The notes: generated by a model not told the origin, from the letters alone. 64,000 nt of DNA from JALSKU01 sp964556545 (GCA_964556545.1 CAZKWE010000092.1:12925-76924), one strand, 5' to 3'. Shown: positions 43,977 through 54,031, counted from the first letter of the stretch. Translations and numbers: made by a program.

Positions 43977-45244
43977 AAACTACAAAAGATATATTTAGCA
44001 AAGTCGGTGATGAATGTATAAAATGCGGAAAGTGCATTCCTGCTTGCACCATACACAATGTAAATGCAGATGAAGTAACATCTCCAAGAGGTTTTTTGGA
44101 TCTTTTGAATGCTTATCAAAAAGGGGATTTAAAACTTGACAAAAATGCAAAAGATATATTTGAGAGTTGTTTTTTATGTACAGCCTGCACAGAAATTTGC
44201 CCGAATGATTTACCGGTAGATATGGTAATTGAACAAGTAAGAGATGATATAAGACAAAAGTATGGTCTTGCATGGTATAAAAAACTCTTTTTTTATCTGC
44301 TTAGACATAGAAAAATCATGGATCTTCTTGCAAAATTTGGTTATGTATTCCAGACCTGCGGATTTAAAATCCATAAAAAACAAAATGCTATGGAGCCAAG
44401 ATTTTCACTCCCGATTATAAAAAAGGATAGATTTTTACCAAGTGCAAAAGCAAAAAGTTTTTTAAACTCTTACCCCGAAGTGATAAAAAACGGCGGAAAA
44501 CAAAAAGTGGCAATTTTTATAGGATGCCTGGCAAACTATACTTATACCGATACGGGAAAAGCACTTTTGAAAATTCTTAAAACTTTGGAAATTGATGCAT
44601 ATCTTATCAAAAATCAACTTTGTTGCGGTGCTCCGGCATATTTTACCGGCGATTTTGATACGGTTGATTATCTTGCAAAGCACAATATAAAATACTTTGA
44701 AAGCTTTATAGATGAAGTTGATGCCATTATAGTTCCCGAAGCTACATGTTCAGCAATGCTAAAACAGGACTATTTACATTTTTTTCACGATAAGCCCGAG
44801 TGGAAAACAAGAGTGGAAAAGCTAAATGAAAAAATTTATATGGCTACACAATGGTTAGAACAAAAAACCAATCTTAAAAATATTCTTGAAAAAAACGGTA
44901 AAAAAATGAGTGAAATCATAACTTACCACGATCCATGTCATGCAAAAAAAATGCAGGGAATTTTCAAAGAACCAAGAGAACTTATTAGCAAAAATTACAC
45001 TATCAAAGAGATGGACGATCCGAACAAATGCTGCGGATTTGGCGGAGTTACCATGCAAAGTGAGAAATTTCATCTCGCAAAGGCCGCCGGACTTCCGAAA
45101 GCCGCTATGATAGATAATACCGGAGCCGATATAGTCAGTGCAGAATGCAGTGCCTGCAGAATGCAGATAACAAATTCTCTTCACTATAACAACTCCAAAA
45201 TAATCTTTAAAAATCCTATTGAACTCATTGCAGAAGCATTGTAA
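43973..45244 (+). CDS. GlpC-like (Fe-S)-binding oxidoreductase subunit
   Basis: 423 residues: two ferredoxin motifs near the N-terminus (CIKCGKCIPACTIH; CFLCTACTEICPNDLP), then two cysteine-rich CCG domains (CCGAPAYFTGD near 220; CCGFGGVTMQ near 342). This architecture is shared by GlpC, GlcF and HdrB/D-type electron transfer subunits. It overlaps hemN by 4 nt, the same pairing as in Campylobacter by recollection. It could be the electron partner of an unlinked dehydrogenase, possibly the glcD product at 18119. Confidence 0.85.
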   Translation: MKTTKDIFSKVGDECIKCGKCIPACTIHNVNADEVTSPRGFLDLLNAYQKGDLKLDKNAKDIFESCFLCTACTEICPNDLPVDMVIEQVRDDIRQKYGLAWYKKLFFYLLRHRKIMDLLAKFGYVFQTCGFKIHKKQNAMEPRFSLPIIKKDRFLPSAKAKSFLNSYPEVIKNGGKQKVAIFIGCLANYTYTDTGKALLKILKTLEIDAYLIKNQLCCGAPAYFTGDFDTVDYLAKHNIKYFESFIDEVDAIIVPEATCSAMLKQDYLHFFHDKPEWKTRVEKLNEKIYMATQWLEQKTNLKNILEKNGKKMSEIITYHDPCHAKKMQGIFKEPRELISKNYTIKEMDDPNKCCGFGGVTMQSEKFHLAKAAGLPKAAMIDNTGADIVSAECSACRMQITNSLHYNNSKIIFKNPIELIAEAL

Positions 45245-45253
45245 AGGAAAACT

Positions 45254-46078
45254 ATGTCCTGCTGGAATCATATATACCAAAATTTTTCACCTATTGCTTT
45301 TAAGATAGGTGATATTAGCGTACATTGGTACGGTATAATGTATGTTTTTGCTCTATTATCAGCATTATATATAGCTAAATGGGTAGTAAAACACGATAAA
45401 CTTCCTATAAAACAAGAAGAGTTGGACAATTATTTTATATGGGTTGAGATAGGAGTCATACTTGGAGCAAGATTGGGATATATACTTTTTTACGACCCTC
45501 ATACGACATACTATCTTACTCATCCATGGCAGATACTAAATCCCTTTATGGATGGTAGATTTGTGGGAATCAGCGGTATGAGTTACCATGGTGCGGTCAT
45601 TGGTTTTTTGCTCGGAAGTTATCTTTATGTAAAAAAATACAAAACGGACTTTTGGCTTTTGATGGATATTGTTGCAATTGCTATCCCTTTTGGATATATT
45701 TTTGGAAGAATTGGCAACTTTTTAAATCAAAGACTTATAGGAAGAGTAACTGATGAGCCTTGGGGAATATATGTAAATGGTATTTTAAGACACCCTTCAC
45801 AACTTTATGAAGCATTTTTAGAAGGTTTTTTGATATTTATACTTCTATTTATATACAGAAAACATAAGAAATTTAACGGAGAACTCATTATATTATACGG
45901 TATATTGTATGGTATAGCCAGATTTACTGCTGAATTTTACAGACAACCAGATATACAACTCGGTTTTATATGCTGTGGCTGGATGACTATGGGGCAACTT
46001 CTTTCAATCGTTATGATCGTTTTTTCAATAATATTTTACTACTATAAAAAACAAAAATGTTTAAACAATGTTGAATAA
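45254..46078 (+). CDS. lgt: Prolipoprotein diacylglyceryl transferase
   Basis: 274 residues with seven hydrophobic segments, the catalytic MSYHGAVIGFLLG histidine region and the signature GRIGNFLNQRLIGRVTDEPW (about residues 154-173). It attaches diacylglycerol to lipobox cysteines; several lipoproteins in this window (NosL, NosC1, 55208) are substrates by inference. It begins 9 nt after the Fe-S gene. Confidence 0.93.
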   Translation: MSCWNHIYQNFSPIAFKIGDISVHWYGIMYVFALLSALYIAKWVVKHDKLPIKQEELDNYFIWVEIGVILGARLGYILFYDPHTTYYLTHPWQILNPFMDGRFVGISGMSYHGAVIGFLLGSYLYVKKYKTDFWLLMDIVAIAIPFGYIFGRIGNFLNQRLIGRVTDEPWGIYVNGILRHPSQLYEAFLEGFLIFILLFIYRKHKKFNGELIILYGILYGIARFTAEFYRQPDIQLGFICCGWMTMGQLLSIVMIVFSIIFYYYKKQKCLNNVE

Positions 46079-46160
46079 ACATAATAACTAATCACCTGAC
46101 CCCATAAATATTAATTTTGCAAAAAAAAGCCTTGAACTTAAAATAAAATTTATATTTTAA

Positions 46161-46177
46161 AGAGTAAAATACTCTTA
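46161..46177. other. Hairpins in the lgt-frdC gap
   Basis: The 173-bp gap (46079-46251) contains AAGAGTA-AAA-TACTCTT (46161-46177) and a CTATAC/GTATAG pair near 46197-46218. The first may terminate lgt; the second lies in the likely frdC promoter/leader zone. Confidence 0.35.
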
Positions 46178-46251
46178 AGTTATACCGCAAACTCCCTATA
46201 CTGCAAGAATGTATAGGTTATGTAAGGTAAAATCAATATAAAGGATTTGCT

Positions 46252-47043
46252 TTGGAAAAGGCTGATATCATAGAAAGCTTAACAGGTGTAAACCGGGAGA
46301 GAAAAAAGAGTCGAATTCCTGCGAAACTTGATTTTTATCAAAGTGCAACAGGATTATTTTTAGGACTTTTTATGTGGGCTCATATGATCTTTGTATCGTC
46401 TATACTTTTAGGCAACAATGCTATGTATGACATTACAAAAATGTTTGAAGGACAATTTATATTTGGTGAGGGAAAACCTGTTATTGTAAGTATTTCGGTA
46501 TTTATCGTGTTTGTAATTTTTATCGCACATGCAGGACTTGCAATGAGAAAATTTCCCATAAATTACAGGCAGTATAAAACTTTTAAAACAAGTATGAATC
46601 TGATGAATCATGATGATACGAAAATGTGGTTTATTCAAGCTTATACAGGATTTGCCATGTTCTTTTTGGGTTCTGTGCATTTATATACAATTATGACAAA
46701 AGCTGACAAAATAGGACCTTATGCATCAAGTGACAGAGTTGTAAGCGATTGGTTTTGGCCACTTTACATACTTCTTCTTTTGGCTGTTGAATTTCATGGT
46801 GCCATCGGGCTTTACAGACTATGTGTAAAATGGGGATGGTTTGATGGCGACAATCCAAAACAGACAAGAGCCAATCTAAAAAAAGCAAAAAAAATCGTAA
46901 CGGTTATATTTTTAACCTTAGGAGTACTATCTTTGGCAGCATATATTAAGATAGGTATAGCACACAAACATCAGTACGGACAAAGATATGTTCCAACATC
47001 ATCTATATCTATACAATACAACAAAAACAGAAAGGTAGCATAA
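46252..47043 (+). CDS. frdC: Fumarate reductase cytochrome b subunit
   Basis: 263 residues with five TM segments. Histidines likely to ligate the two b haems lie in MWAHMIF, FIAHAGLAMR, LGSVHLYTIM and AVEFHGAIGLYRL, as in Wolinella FrdC. It oxidises menaquinol and passes electrons to FrdB. The start is TTG at 46252 with AAGGA upstream. It overlaps frdA by 1 nt. Confidence 0.93.
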   Translation: MEKADIIESLTGVNRERKKSRIPAKLDFYQSATGLFLGLFMWAHMIFVSSILLGNNAMYDITKMFEGQFIFGEGKPVIVSISVFIVFVIFIAHAGLAMRKFPINYRQYKTFKTSMNLMNHDDTKMWFIQAYTGFAMFFLGSVHLYTIMTKADKIGPYASSDRVVSDWFWPLYILLLLAVEFHGAIGLYRLCVKWGWFDGDNPKQTRANLKKAKKIVTVIFLTLGVLSLAAYIKIGIAHKHQYGQRYVPTSSISIQYNKNRKVA

Positions 47044-49043
47044 TGAAAGTTATTTATCATGATGCTTTAATCATAGGTGGCGGATTGGCCGGTCTTAGAG
47101 CCGCTGTTGTTGCTCAAAAAAGAGGACTAAATGCGGTAGTCTTATCACTTGTGCCGGTTAAAAGATCGCACTCCGCAGCAGCTCAGGGCGGTATGCAGGC
47201 AAGTTTGGCAAACTCAAAAATGGGTCAAGGAGATAATGAAGATGTTCACTTTGCCGATACCGTAAAAGGAAGCGATTGGGGATGCGATCAGGAAGTTGCA
47301 AGAATGTTTGTTACTACAGCTCCCAAAGCCATAAGAGAGCTGGCATCTTGGGGAGTCCCGTGGACAAGAATCAAAAAAGGCCCCAGAAATGTTGTCATAA
47401 ATGCCCAAAGAACCACTATAGTTGAAGATGAAAATGCTCACGGACTCATACAGTCTCGTGACTTTGGCGGTACAAAAAAGTGGAGAACATGTTTCACTTC
47501 AGATGCAACAGGTCATACCATGCTTTACGGTGTTGCAAATGAAGCTATAAAAGACGGTGTAAACATAGAAGATAGAAAAGAAGCAATTTCAATTATCAAC
47601 AAAGATGGCAAATGCTATGGTGCAGTTGTCAGAGACCTTGTTACCGGCGAACTTTCTGCTTATGTAGCAAGAGCGACTCTTATAGCAACAGGCGGATACG
47701 GAAGAATTTATCAAAATACTACAAATGCCGTTATATGCGAAGGCATAGGTCAAGCTATAACACTTGAAGCAGGCGGTTATCTTGGCAATATGGAGGCAAT
47801 ACAGTTTCACCCGACTCCGATTGTTCCTTCGGGTATCCTTTTGACAGAAGGCTGCAGAGGCGACGGAGGAATTTTAAGAGATGTTGACGGACATAGATTT
47901 ATGCCTGATTACGAACCGGAGAAAAAAGAGCTTGCAAGCCGGGATGTTGTAAGTCGAAGAATGATGGAGCATATAAGAAAAGGCAAAGGCGTACCTTCAC
48001 CTTACGGTCCTCATTTATGGCTTGACATATCTATCTTAGGCAGAGAACATATAGAGAAAAACTTAAGAGATGTTCAGGATATAGCAAAAACATTCAATGG
48101 TATTGACCCTGCAGATGAAGGTAAAAAAGGATGGTTACCGGTTCGTCCTATGCAGCACTACTCCATGGGTGGCATAAGAGTCAAGCCTACCGGTGCCGCT
48201 TACAATATGGAAGGTCTTTTTGCCTGTGGTGAAGCAGCATGCTGGGATCTTCACGGCTTTAACAGACTTGGAGGAAACTCAGTCTCTGAAACTGTAGTAT
48301 CAGGTATGATAGTGGGAAATTATATGGCCGATCACTGTGAAAAGGTAGATATTGATTTTGATACGGATTTTATCAAGAAAGAGATCAAAAAACAGCAAGA
48401 CTATTTAGATGGCATTATTCACAATAATGGCGGAGAAAATCTTTATGACATAAGAAGAAAAATGAGAGAAATAATGGATGAAAAAGTCGGTATCTTTAGA
48501 ACCGGAAATGAGCTTGAAGAAGCCGTAGAAGAGTTAAGAGAATTATATATAAAAAGTAAAAATATTTCTATTAAAAATAAAAATACCGATTTCAATCCTG
48601 AACTTGTAAATGCCTACAGACTTCCGAAAATGCTTAAAATTGCATTATGCGTTGCCAAAGGAGCGAGAGACAGAACTGAAAGCAGAGGTGCACACTACAG
48701 AGAGGATTTCTTAAAAAGAGATGACGCCAACTGGCTAAAAAGAACTCTTGCTTCATGGGGAATGGAAGATGACAATGAACCTATACTAACCTATGAGCCA
48801 TTGGATATTATGAAGATGGAAATGCCTCCTGCTTTTAGAGGCTATGGCAGAAAAGGTATGATTATAGAAAATCCTTTGAGTGCCAAAAGGCAAGAAGAAG
48901 TTGATGCCATAAGAAAAAAATTAGAATCAGAGGGGAAAGACAGATGGGAAATTCAGGATGCTTTGATGCATTTTGAATTACAGCCTGAATATAAAAGAAA
49001 AAATGAAAGATTAAATGAGCCTTTAGGAGATGACAATGAGTAA
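47043..49043 (+). CDS. frdA: Fumarate reductase flavoprotein subunit
   Basis: 666 residues. N-terminal FAD fold GGGLAGLRAAVVAQKRG, then KRSHSAAAQGGMQA with the covalent-FAD histidine; active-site segments include IQFHPTPIVPSG, LASRDVVSRRM and MQHYSMGGIRV; late NRLGGNSVSETVVSG. It reduces fumarate to succinate on the cytoplasmic side with menaquinol electrons and may run in the reductive TCA cycle. Length matches the Wolinella type. Confidence 0.95.
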   Translation: MKVIYHDALIIGGGLAGLRAAVVAQKRGLNAVVLSLVPVKRSHSAAAQGGMQASLANSKMGQGDNEDVHFADTVKGSDWGCDQEVARMFVTTAPKAIRELASWGVPWTRIKKGPRNVVINAQRTTIVEDENAHGLIQSRDFGGTKKWRTCFTSDATGHTMLYGVANEAIKDGVNIEDRKEAISIINKDGKCYGAVVRDLVTGELSAYVARATLIATGGYGRIYQNTTNAVICEGIGQAITLEAGGYLGNMEAIQFHPTPIVPSGILLTEGCRGDGGILRDVDGHRFMPDYEPEKKELASRDVVSRRMMEHIRKGKGVPSPYGPHLWLDISILGREHIEKNLRDVQDIAKTFNGIDPADEGKKGWLPVRPMQHYSMGGIRVKPTGAAYNMEGLFACGEAACWDLHGFNRLGGNSVSETVVSGMIVGNYMADHCEKVDIDFDTDFIKKEIKKQQDYLDGIIHNNGGENLYDIRRKMREIMDEKVGIFRTGNELEEAVEELRELYIKSKNISIKNKNTDFNPELVNAYRLPKMLKIALCVAKGARDRTESRGAHYREDFLKRDDANWLKRTLASWGMEDDNEPILTYEPLDIMKMEMPPAFRGYGRKGMIIENPLSAKRQEEVDAIRKKLESEGKDRWEIQDALMHFELQPEYKRKNERLNEPLGDDNE

Positions 49044-49764
49044 TGAAGGAAGAGAATTAACTATAACCGCATTAAAGTATGATCCCCAGGTAAAGGCTTC
49101 AAAGCCTCATTTTGTTGAATATAAAATAAAAGAGACCCCGGGCATGACCCTTTTTGTGGCACTAAATTATATAAGAGAGCATCTTGATTCTGATCTGTCT
49201 TTTGATTTTGTTTGTCGTGCCGGAATTTGCGGAAGCTGCGGTATGATGATAAATGGCAAGCCAAGACTTGCCTGTAAAACTTTAACAAGTGATTTTAAAG
49301 ACGGAAAAATCCAACTCTTGCCAATGCCGGCTTTCAAACTTTTAAAAGACTTATCGGTCAATACCGGAGAATGGATGCACGGAATGTGCGAAAGAGTTGA
49401 AAGCTGGATACATTCTACCAAAAAAGTTGATATTGCCAGACTTGAAGAAAGAGTAGAGCCCCAATCGGCTCAGGAAACTTTTGAACTTGACAGGTGTATT
49501 GAATGCGGTATATGTGTTGCGGCCTGCGGAACAAAAGTTATGAGACCTGATTTTATCGGTGCCGTAGGTCTTAACAGGGTTGCCAGATTTGAAGTGGATG
49601 TACATGATGAAAGAACTGCTGAAGATTTTTATGAACTCGTCGGAGATGATAACGGGATTTTCGGATGTATGACACTTTTGGGATGTGAGGACAACTGCCC
49701 TAAAAATTTACCTCTTCAGACTAAAATTGCCTATATGAGAAGAAAATTGGTTGAACTTAGATAA
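49036..49764 (+). CDS. frdB: Fumarate reductase iron-sulfur subunit
   Basis: About 242 residues with the [2Fe-2S] ligands in FVCRAGICGSCGMMING and the later clusters CIECGICVAACG and GCEDNCPKNLP. It connects FrdC haems to FrdA flavin. The ATG at 49036 is preferred because GGAG sits six nt before it; an in-frame ATG at 49030 directly abuts that GGAG. It overlaps the frdA stop by 8 nt. Confidence 0.94.
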   Translation: MSNEGRELTITALKYDPQVKASKPHFVEYKIKETPGMTLFVALNYIREHLDSDLSFDFVCRAGICGSCGMMINGKPRLACKTLTSDFKDGKIQLLPMPAFKLLKDLSVNTGEWMHGMCERVESWIHSTKKVDIARLEERVEPQSAQETFELDRCIECGICVAACGTKVMRPDFIGAVGLNRVARFEVDVHDERTAEDFYELVGDDNGIFGCMTLLGCEDNCPKNLPLQTKIAYMRRKLVELR

Positions 49765-49789
49765 TTACCGCACCATTTGGTGCGGTAAT
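49764..49789 (+). terminator. Terminator after frdCAB
   Basis: A perfect 11-bp stem ATTACCGCACC with a 4-nt ATTT loop lies directly after the frdB stop, followed within 10 nt by a T6 run (49799-49805). Confidence 0.75.
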
Positions 49790-49827
49790 CAAAAGGTCAT
49801 TTTTTACAAAGCGGTTTAAGAATATCT

Positions 49828-50859
49828 CTAATCCTCTATCTTTTTATAAACACTAAGTATCGATATAAAAAGCGTAGTTATGGCAGGTCCTAAAACCATA
49901 CCCCAAAAACCAAATGTTGAAAGACCTGCAAGAATGGATAAAAATACCAAAAGTTCATTTATGGTAGTTTTTGTTTTAAAAAATCTCTCATTGATATATT
50001 TGATAATCATAGGCTTCAAAAATGTATCTGCAATGATAGAAATAACTACAATAGAATATACGGCAAAAAACAAAGCTTCTTTCGTATGCCCCAAAGACAA
50101 CTCATATAAAGATATAGGAAGCCACATTACAGCTCCGCCTATAACCGGAATCAACGAAGAAAACCCATATAATATCCCGAGCAACAATCCGTTATATCCA
50201 TATATTTTTCCGATAATACCAAACAAAAACCCCTCAAGTATCGCCGTTGTCAATATAGAATAAAAAACAACATTCATAACATCAGTTATTTGAGAAAATA
50301 TTTCGTCAACCTCATTTTTTTGCATCGGCAAAACTGTTTTAAAATATCTTACTAATTCATTTGCATAAAGATTAACAAAGAAGAAAAAGACAACTATCAA
50401 AAACATATCTTTTAAAAATCCGGCACTCATCTTTCCAAATATTGTTGCATAAGGAAGTATAAAACCGCTTATATTTTCAACATTTATTTTGGAAACAAAA
50501 TCATCAAAATATTTTTGAAAATAACTCAAAGCATCCGGAAGCTTATAGTGCAGATTGGTCAAATATGTTGAAATTTTCTCTATATAGCTGATATCAAAAT
50601 GATTGATATCCTGCACAAGGGTATTTACCGAGTAAATAATAGGTACAAAAAACAGTATGGACATTATAATTGTTGAAGCCAATGTACCTACAATTTTACT
50701 TTTTGTAACTTCTGTAAATTTTTTGGTAACACTGAAAGTTGCGATACTGAGCAAAACCGCGATGATGATAGTCATCAAAAACGGTTTATACAGATATATA
50801 ACCAATACTGCCATAAGCAGTGTCATAAGTGTTAAAAAATTTTTATCTTTTTGATGCAA
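49828..50859 (-). CDS. AI-2E transporter (PerM) family permease
   Basis: 343 residues with about seven to eight TM segments and the C-terminal family pattern GLLLGILYGFSSLIPVIGGA and FWGMVLGPAITTL. The family includes putative autoinducer-2 exporters and Na+/H+ antiporters; the substrate here is unknown. It is downstream of ruvB on the same strand, 11 nt away. Confidence 0.85.
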   Translation of the reverse strand: MHQKDKNFLTLMTLLMAVLVIYLYKPFLMTIIIAVLLSIATFSVTKKFTEVTKSKIVGTLASTIIMSILFFVPIIYSVNTLVQDINHFDISYIEKISTYLTNLHYKLPDALSYFQKYFDDFVSKINVENISGFILPYATIFGKMSAGFLKDMFLIVVFFFFVNLYANELVRYFKTVLPMQKNEVDEIFSQITDVMNVVFYSILTTAILEGFLFGIIGKIYGYNGLLLGILYGFSSLIPVIGGAVMWLPISLYELSLGHTKEALFFAVYSIVVISIIADTFLKPMIIKYINERFFKTKTTINELLVFLSILAGLSTFGFWGMVLGPAITTLFISILSVYKKIED

Positions 50860-50870
50860 CTATCATCCTT

Positions 50871-51872
50871 TTAAAATAGTGAGTTTTTTATACCAAGCTT
50901 AAACAAATCATAAGTCTTTGGTGTAGCAATCCTGCCTCTGGCTGTTCTTTGTATATAGCCGTTTGCAAGCAAATATGGCTCTATGACATCTTCTATGGTT
51001 ACCTCATCTTCGCTTAAAGCAGCCGCGATGGTATTTAATCCCAATGGTTTTCCTTTTGATTCAAGCAAAATTTTTAAAAACCCTACATCAAGTTCATCAA
51101 ACCCCATATCATTTACACCGAGTTCATCAAGACCGTATTTTGCAGTATCAAGCGTAATACTCTTTTTTTTATCTACTTCTGCAAAATCTCTTACTCTTTT
51201 TAAAAGTCTAAGAGCGATTCTGGGCGTTCCTCTGCTTCTTCTTGCTATCTCCAATGCCGCATCATTTTCACATTTTATATTTAATTTTCCTGAAGCAATT
51301 TTAATTATCTCTCCAAGCTCGTCATTGCTATAAAACTGAAGTCTAAAATGCATACCGAACCTGTCTCTAAGAGGCGAACTTATCATACCTGCTCTGGTTG
51401 TTGCTCCAATAAGTGTAAATTTAGGAATATCTATCTTTATCGTTTGTGCCGCCGGTCCGCTTCCAATGATAATATCAAGTCTAAAATCCTCCATCGCCGA
51501 GTACAATATCTCTTCAACCGCAGGAGAAAGCCTGTGTATCTCATCTATAAAAAGTATATCCAGCTCTTCCAAATTTGTTAAAATTGCAGCCAAATCACCG
51601 GCTTTTTCTATCATAGGAGCAGTTGTCACTTTGATATTTGCTTCCATTTTATTGGATATGATATAAGCCAGTGTTGTTTTGCCAAGCCCCGGAGGTCCGA
51701 AAAACAGAGTATGATCAAGAGCTTCCTCTCTTTGTTTGGCAGCCTCTATAAAAACTTTTAAATTCTTTTTAATTCTCTCCTGTCCTACATACTCTTCCCA
51801 GCTTGAAGGTCTTAAAGTAGCTTCATACCGATTTTCCTCTTCAAACTTCTCAATTTCCACAACCCGTTTCAT
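50871..51872 (-). CDS. ruvB: Holliday junction branch migration helicase RuvB
   Basis: 333 residues with Walker A GPPGLGKTTLAYI (about residue 59), Walker B ILFIDEIHRLSP, sensor GATTRAGMISSPLRDRFG and the C-terminal winged helix QRTARGRIATPKTYD. It drives branch migration with RuvA. It overlaps panB by 1 nt, a pairing also seen in Helicobacter by recollection. Confidence 0.96.
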   Translation of the reverse strand: MKRVVEIEKFEEENRYEATLRPSSWEEYVGQERIKKNLKVFIEAAKQREEALDHTLFFGPPGLGKTTLAYIISNKMEANIKVTTAPMIEKAGDLAAILTNLEELDILFIDEIHRLSPAVEEILYSAMEDFRLDIIIGSGPAAQTIKIDIPKFTLIGATTRAGMISSPLRDRFGMHFRLQFYSNDELGEIIKIASGKLNIKCENDAALEIARRSRGTPRIALRLLKRVRDFAEVDKKKSITLDTAKYGLDELGVNDMGFDELDVGFLKILLESKGKPLGLNTIAAALSEDEVTIEDVIEPYLLANGYIQRTARGRIATPKTYDLFKLGIKNSLF

Positions 51873-52660
51873 CAGTACCAGTACTCCTCGGAAGGAAAAG
51901 TGCTGTTTTTTACATCCTGTACATACTCTTTTACAGCTTTTTTAATTATTTGTGCTCCATTTAAATATCTTTTTACAAATTTCGGTTTAAATTCATCAAA
52001 AAAGCCCAGCATGTCGCTCCACACAAGCACTTGACCATCTGTATCTTTTCCTGAGCCTATGCCAATGGTAGGTATATTTACGGACTCGGTTATTTTTTTT
52101 GCCGCATCTGCTTTGATTCCTTCAAGCACTATACAAAAAACACCTGCTTCTTCCAAAGCCTTTGCATCTTCTATAAGTTTTTCTATCTCTGTCTCATTTT
52201 TTCCTTTGACTCTGTAACCGCCTTCAGCTCTGACAAATTGTGGCATAAGTCCTATATGTCCCATAACGGCTATCGAGTTTTTTGTTAACTCTTTTACAAT
52301 ATCGACTCTCTCTTTTCCGCCTTCAAGTTTAATTGCGTCTGCTTTTGTATGCTTATAAATTTTGATAGCATTTTTTAATGCTTCTTTTTTATTGTGATAT
52401 GTGCCAAAAGGCATATCGCAAACTACCAAAGCTCTTTTTGTACCTCTGCATACGGATTTGGTATGATATATCATTTTATCTATGCCAATTTCCAATGTAT
52501 CATCAGCTCCTCCGAAACTCATACTTAAACTATCTCCGACCAAAATCACATCTACTATCTCATCAAAAATTTTTGCCATCAGAGCATCATATGCAGTAAT
52601 CATACTTATCTTTTCTTTAAATTTTAAAGATTTTATGCTGTTTATGTTTATCTTTTTCAC
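51872..52660 (-). CDS. panB: 3-methyl-2-oxobutanoate hydroxymethyltransferase
   Basis: About 262 residues of the PanB fold: SMITAYDALMAKIFDE, ILVGDSLSM, VGHIGLMPQ-type MGHIGLMPQFVRAEGG and GIGSGKDTDGQVLVW. It makes ketopantoate for CoA. The GTG at 52660 is preferred because AAGGGG lies five nt before it; an ATG ten codons earlier has no such site. Mg-binding Asp residues in GDSLS are present. Confidence 0.92.
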   Translation of the reverse strand: MKKININSIKSLKFKEKISMITAYDALMAKIFDEIVDVILVGDSLSMSFGGADDTLEIGIDKMIYHTKSVCRGTKRALVVCDMPFGTYHNKKEALKNAIKIYKHTKADAIKLEGGKERVDIVKELTKNSIAVMGHIGLMPQFVRAEGGYRVKGKNETEIEKLIEDAKALEEAGVFCIVLEGIKADAAKKITESVNIPTIGIGSGKDTDGQVLVWSDMLGFFDEFKPKFVKRYLNGAQIIKKAVKEYVQDVKNSTFPSEEYWY

Positions 52661-52743
52661 TTTTCCCCTTTTTTCTTTTTGGGTTATCAATTTTATCCAA
52701 AAAATGATATAATATCAATCAATCTTAAAAAGAAGGTAGTATT

Positions 52744-53154
52744 GTGGGTATAAAACAAAATTTATTTGACAATTACGACTATGATATCGTGGATGATTTT
52801 ATACTGCATTACAGTGTAATGACTTATCAAATGGAAAACCTTATAATATACTCCGCCAAAGAGGACGAATATAAAGAAAATATTGAAGAATTATTTAGAA
52901 TTGCCCACAATATAAAATCAGCTGCAGGATTTTTAAAAATAGAGCCTATTTTAAAACTTGCAACTCTGCTTGAAGAAGTTTTGGAAGAAGCAAGAGAGCT
53001 TAAAGGACCTTCAAATGATGACTTTATAGACTGGATGCTATCAGTAAAAGATCAATTTGAAAGATATAAGGAAGATTTAGAAAATGATGCCGAAGAGTTT
53101 GGCGATCTTGATACAAATATTATCAAAATACCTACGGATTTGGAAAAAAAATAG
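52744..53154 (+). CDS. Hpt-like phosphotransfer domain protein
   Basis: 136 residues, helical and acidic, with the Hpt motif AHNIKSAAGFL (His about residue 56, Lys and Ser after it) characteristic of histidine phosphotransfer domains. No other domain is present. It starts at GTG with AGAAGG upstream, and TATAAT at about 52708 is a plausible -10. The stop is 14 nt before trpA, so the two could be co-transcribed. Its partner kinase is unknown. Confidence 0.75.
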   Translation: MGIKQNLFDNYDYDIVDDFILHYSVMTYQMENLIIYSAKEDEYKENIEELFRIAHNIKSAAGFLKIEPILKLATLLEEVLEEARELKGPSNDDFIDWMLSVKDQFERYKEDLENDAEEFGDLDTNIIKIPTDLEKK

Positions 53155-53168
53155 ACAAAAAGAGAAAT

Positions 53169-53909
53169 ATGATGAAAAAATTGGTTGCTTATATAACTTG
53201 TGCATATCCTGATATAAATTTTACAGAAGATTTGATACTTTCACTCAAAGACAATGGTGTGGATTTTGTAGAGCTTGGGGTTCCTTTTTCCGACCCTGTT
53301 GCTGATGGACCCGTTATAGAAGAAGCAAATTTAAAAGCACTTCAAAACGGCTTTAAGATGAAAGATTTGTTTGAAGTTTCCAAAAGAGTCGCCAAAGAAA
53401 TTGATACCTTGTGGATGGGATATTTTAACCCTTTTTATAAAAACGGAGTTGAATTTCACATACAAAAAGCAAAAGAATTCGGTATAAAAGGTTTTATCGT
53501 ACCTGATTTGCCCTATGAAGAAGCAATAAACTACAAAGACAAGTTTGAAAAAAGCAATGTTTCACTCATAGATTTTGTTGCACCTACGGATTCTCAGGCA
53601 AGGATAAATCAAATAGTCAAAAATGCAAAAACTTTTATATATCTTGTTGCGTATGCAGGCATAACCGGTTCGGGAAAAAATGAAGATTTGACTTTGATTG
53701 TCAACAACATAAGAGAAGCAACAAATACGGATATATTTTTGGGTTTTGGCGTCAATGAAAAAACTGCAAAGAAAAAGTCAGAAAATGTTGACGGAGTTAT
53801 AGTCGGAAGTGCCTTTGTAAAAGTACTTCTTGATGAAAGCTTAACAAATATACAAAAAATTGATAATATATCTCAACTTGCATCTTGTATAAAAAACGAG
53901 ATTAATTAG
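53169..53909 (+). CDS. trpA: Tryptophan synthase alpha subunit
   Basis: 246 residues with the catalytic glutamate in VDFVELGVPFSDPVADGPVI (about residue 38), DLPYEEA and the phosphate-site FGVNEKTAKK and VIVGSAFVKVL. It cleaves indole-glycerol phosphate to indole. It is short for TrpA (about 260-270), as in Campylobacter. Its partner trpB is about 44 kb away. The last 83 bp occur again at 54733-54815. Confidence 0.93.
   Translation: MMKKLVAYITCAYPDINFTEDLILSLKDNGVDFVELGVPFSDPVADGPVIEEANLKALQNGFKMKDLFEVSKRVAKEIDTLWMGYFNPFYKNGVEFHIQKAKEFGIKGFIVPDLPYEEAINYKDKFEKSNVSLIDFVAPTDSQARINQIVKNAKTFIYLVAYAGITGSGKNEDLTLIVNNIREATNTDIFLGFGVNEKTAKKKSENVDGVIVGSAFVKVLLDESLTNIQKIDNISQLASCIKNEIN
53827..53909 (+). 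repeat. 83-bp direct repeat, copy 1 (trpA 3' end)
   Basis: The final 27 codons and stop of trpA, 82 of 83 bases identical to copy 2 at 54733-54815. The sole difference is TTA (here) versus TTG in a leucine codon. Confidence 0.95.
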
Positions 53910-53924
53910 AAGAGTGGGGGTCAG
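53907..53924 (+). repeat. Short direct repeat beginning at a stop codon, copy 1
   Basis: TAGAAGAGTGGGGGTCAG starts at the trpA stop and resembles TAGAAGTGGAGGTCAG at 54676-54691, which starts at the antitoxin stop. The two may mark the ends of an inserted cassette. Confidence 0.45.
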
Positions 53925-54031
53925 GGCTTTACTTTTAACTTTTTTCTTGATACAACGCAAAAAAATGATACTATGGTGAACAAATTGGTTGGATGAGCAG
54001 AAAACAAACAGAAAAACAGAATTTAATAGCC

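Noticed and set aside
46095..46104. CCTGACCCC in the lgt-frdC gap as another cassette end related to the GGTCAG repeats
   Set aside because: Only about nine bases match and the flanks differ; too short to support.
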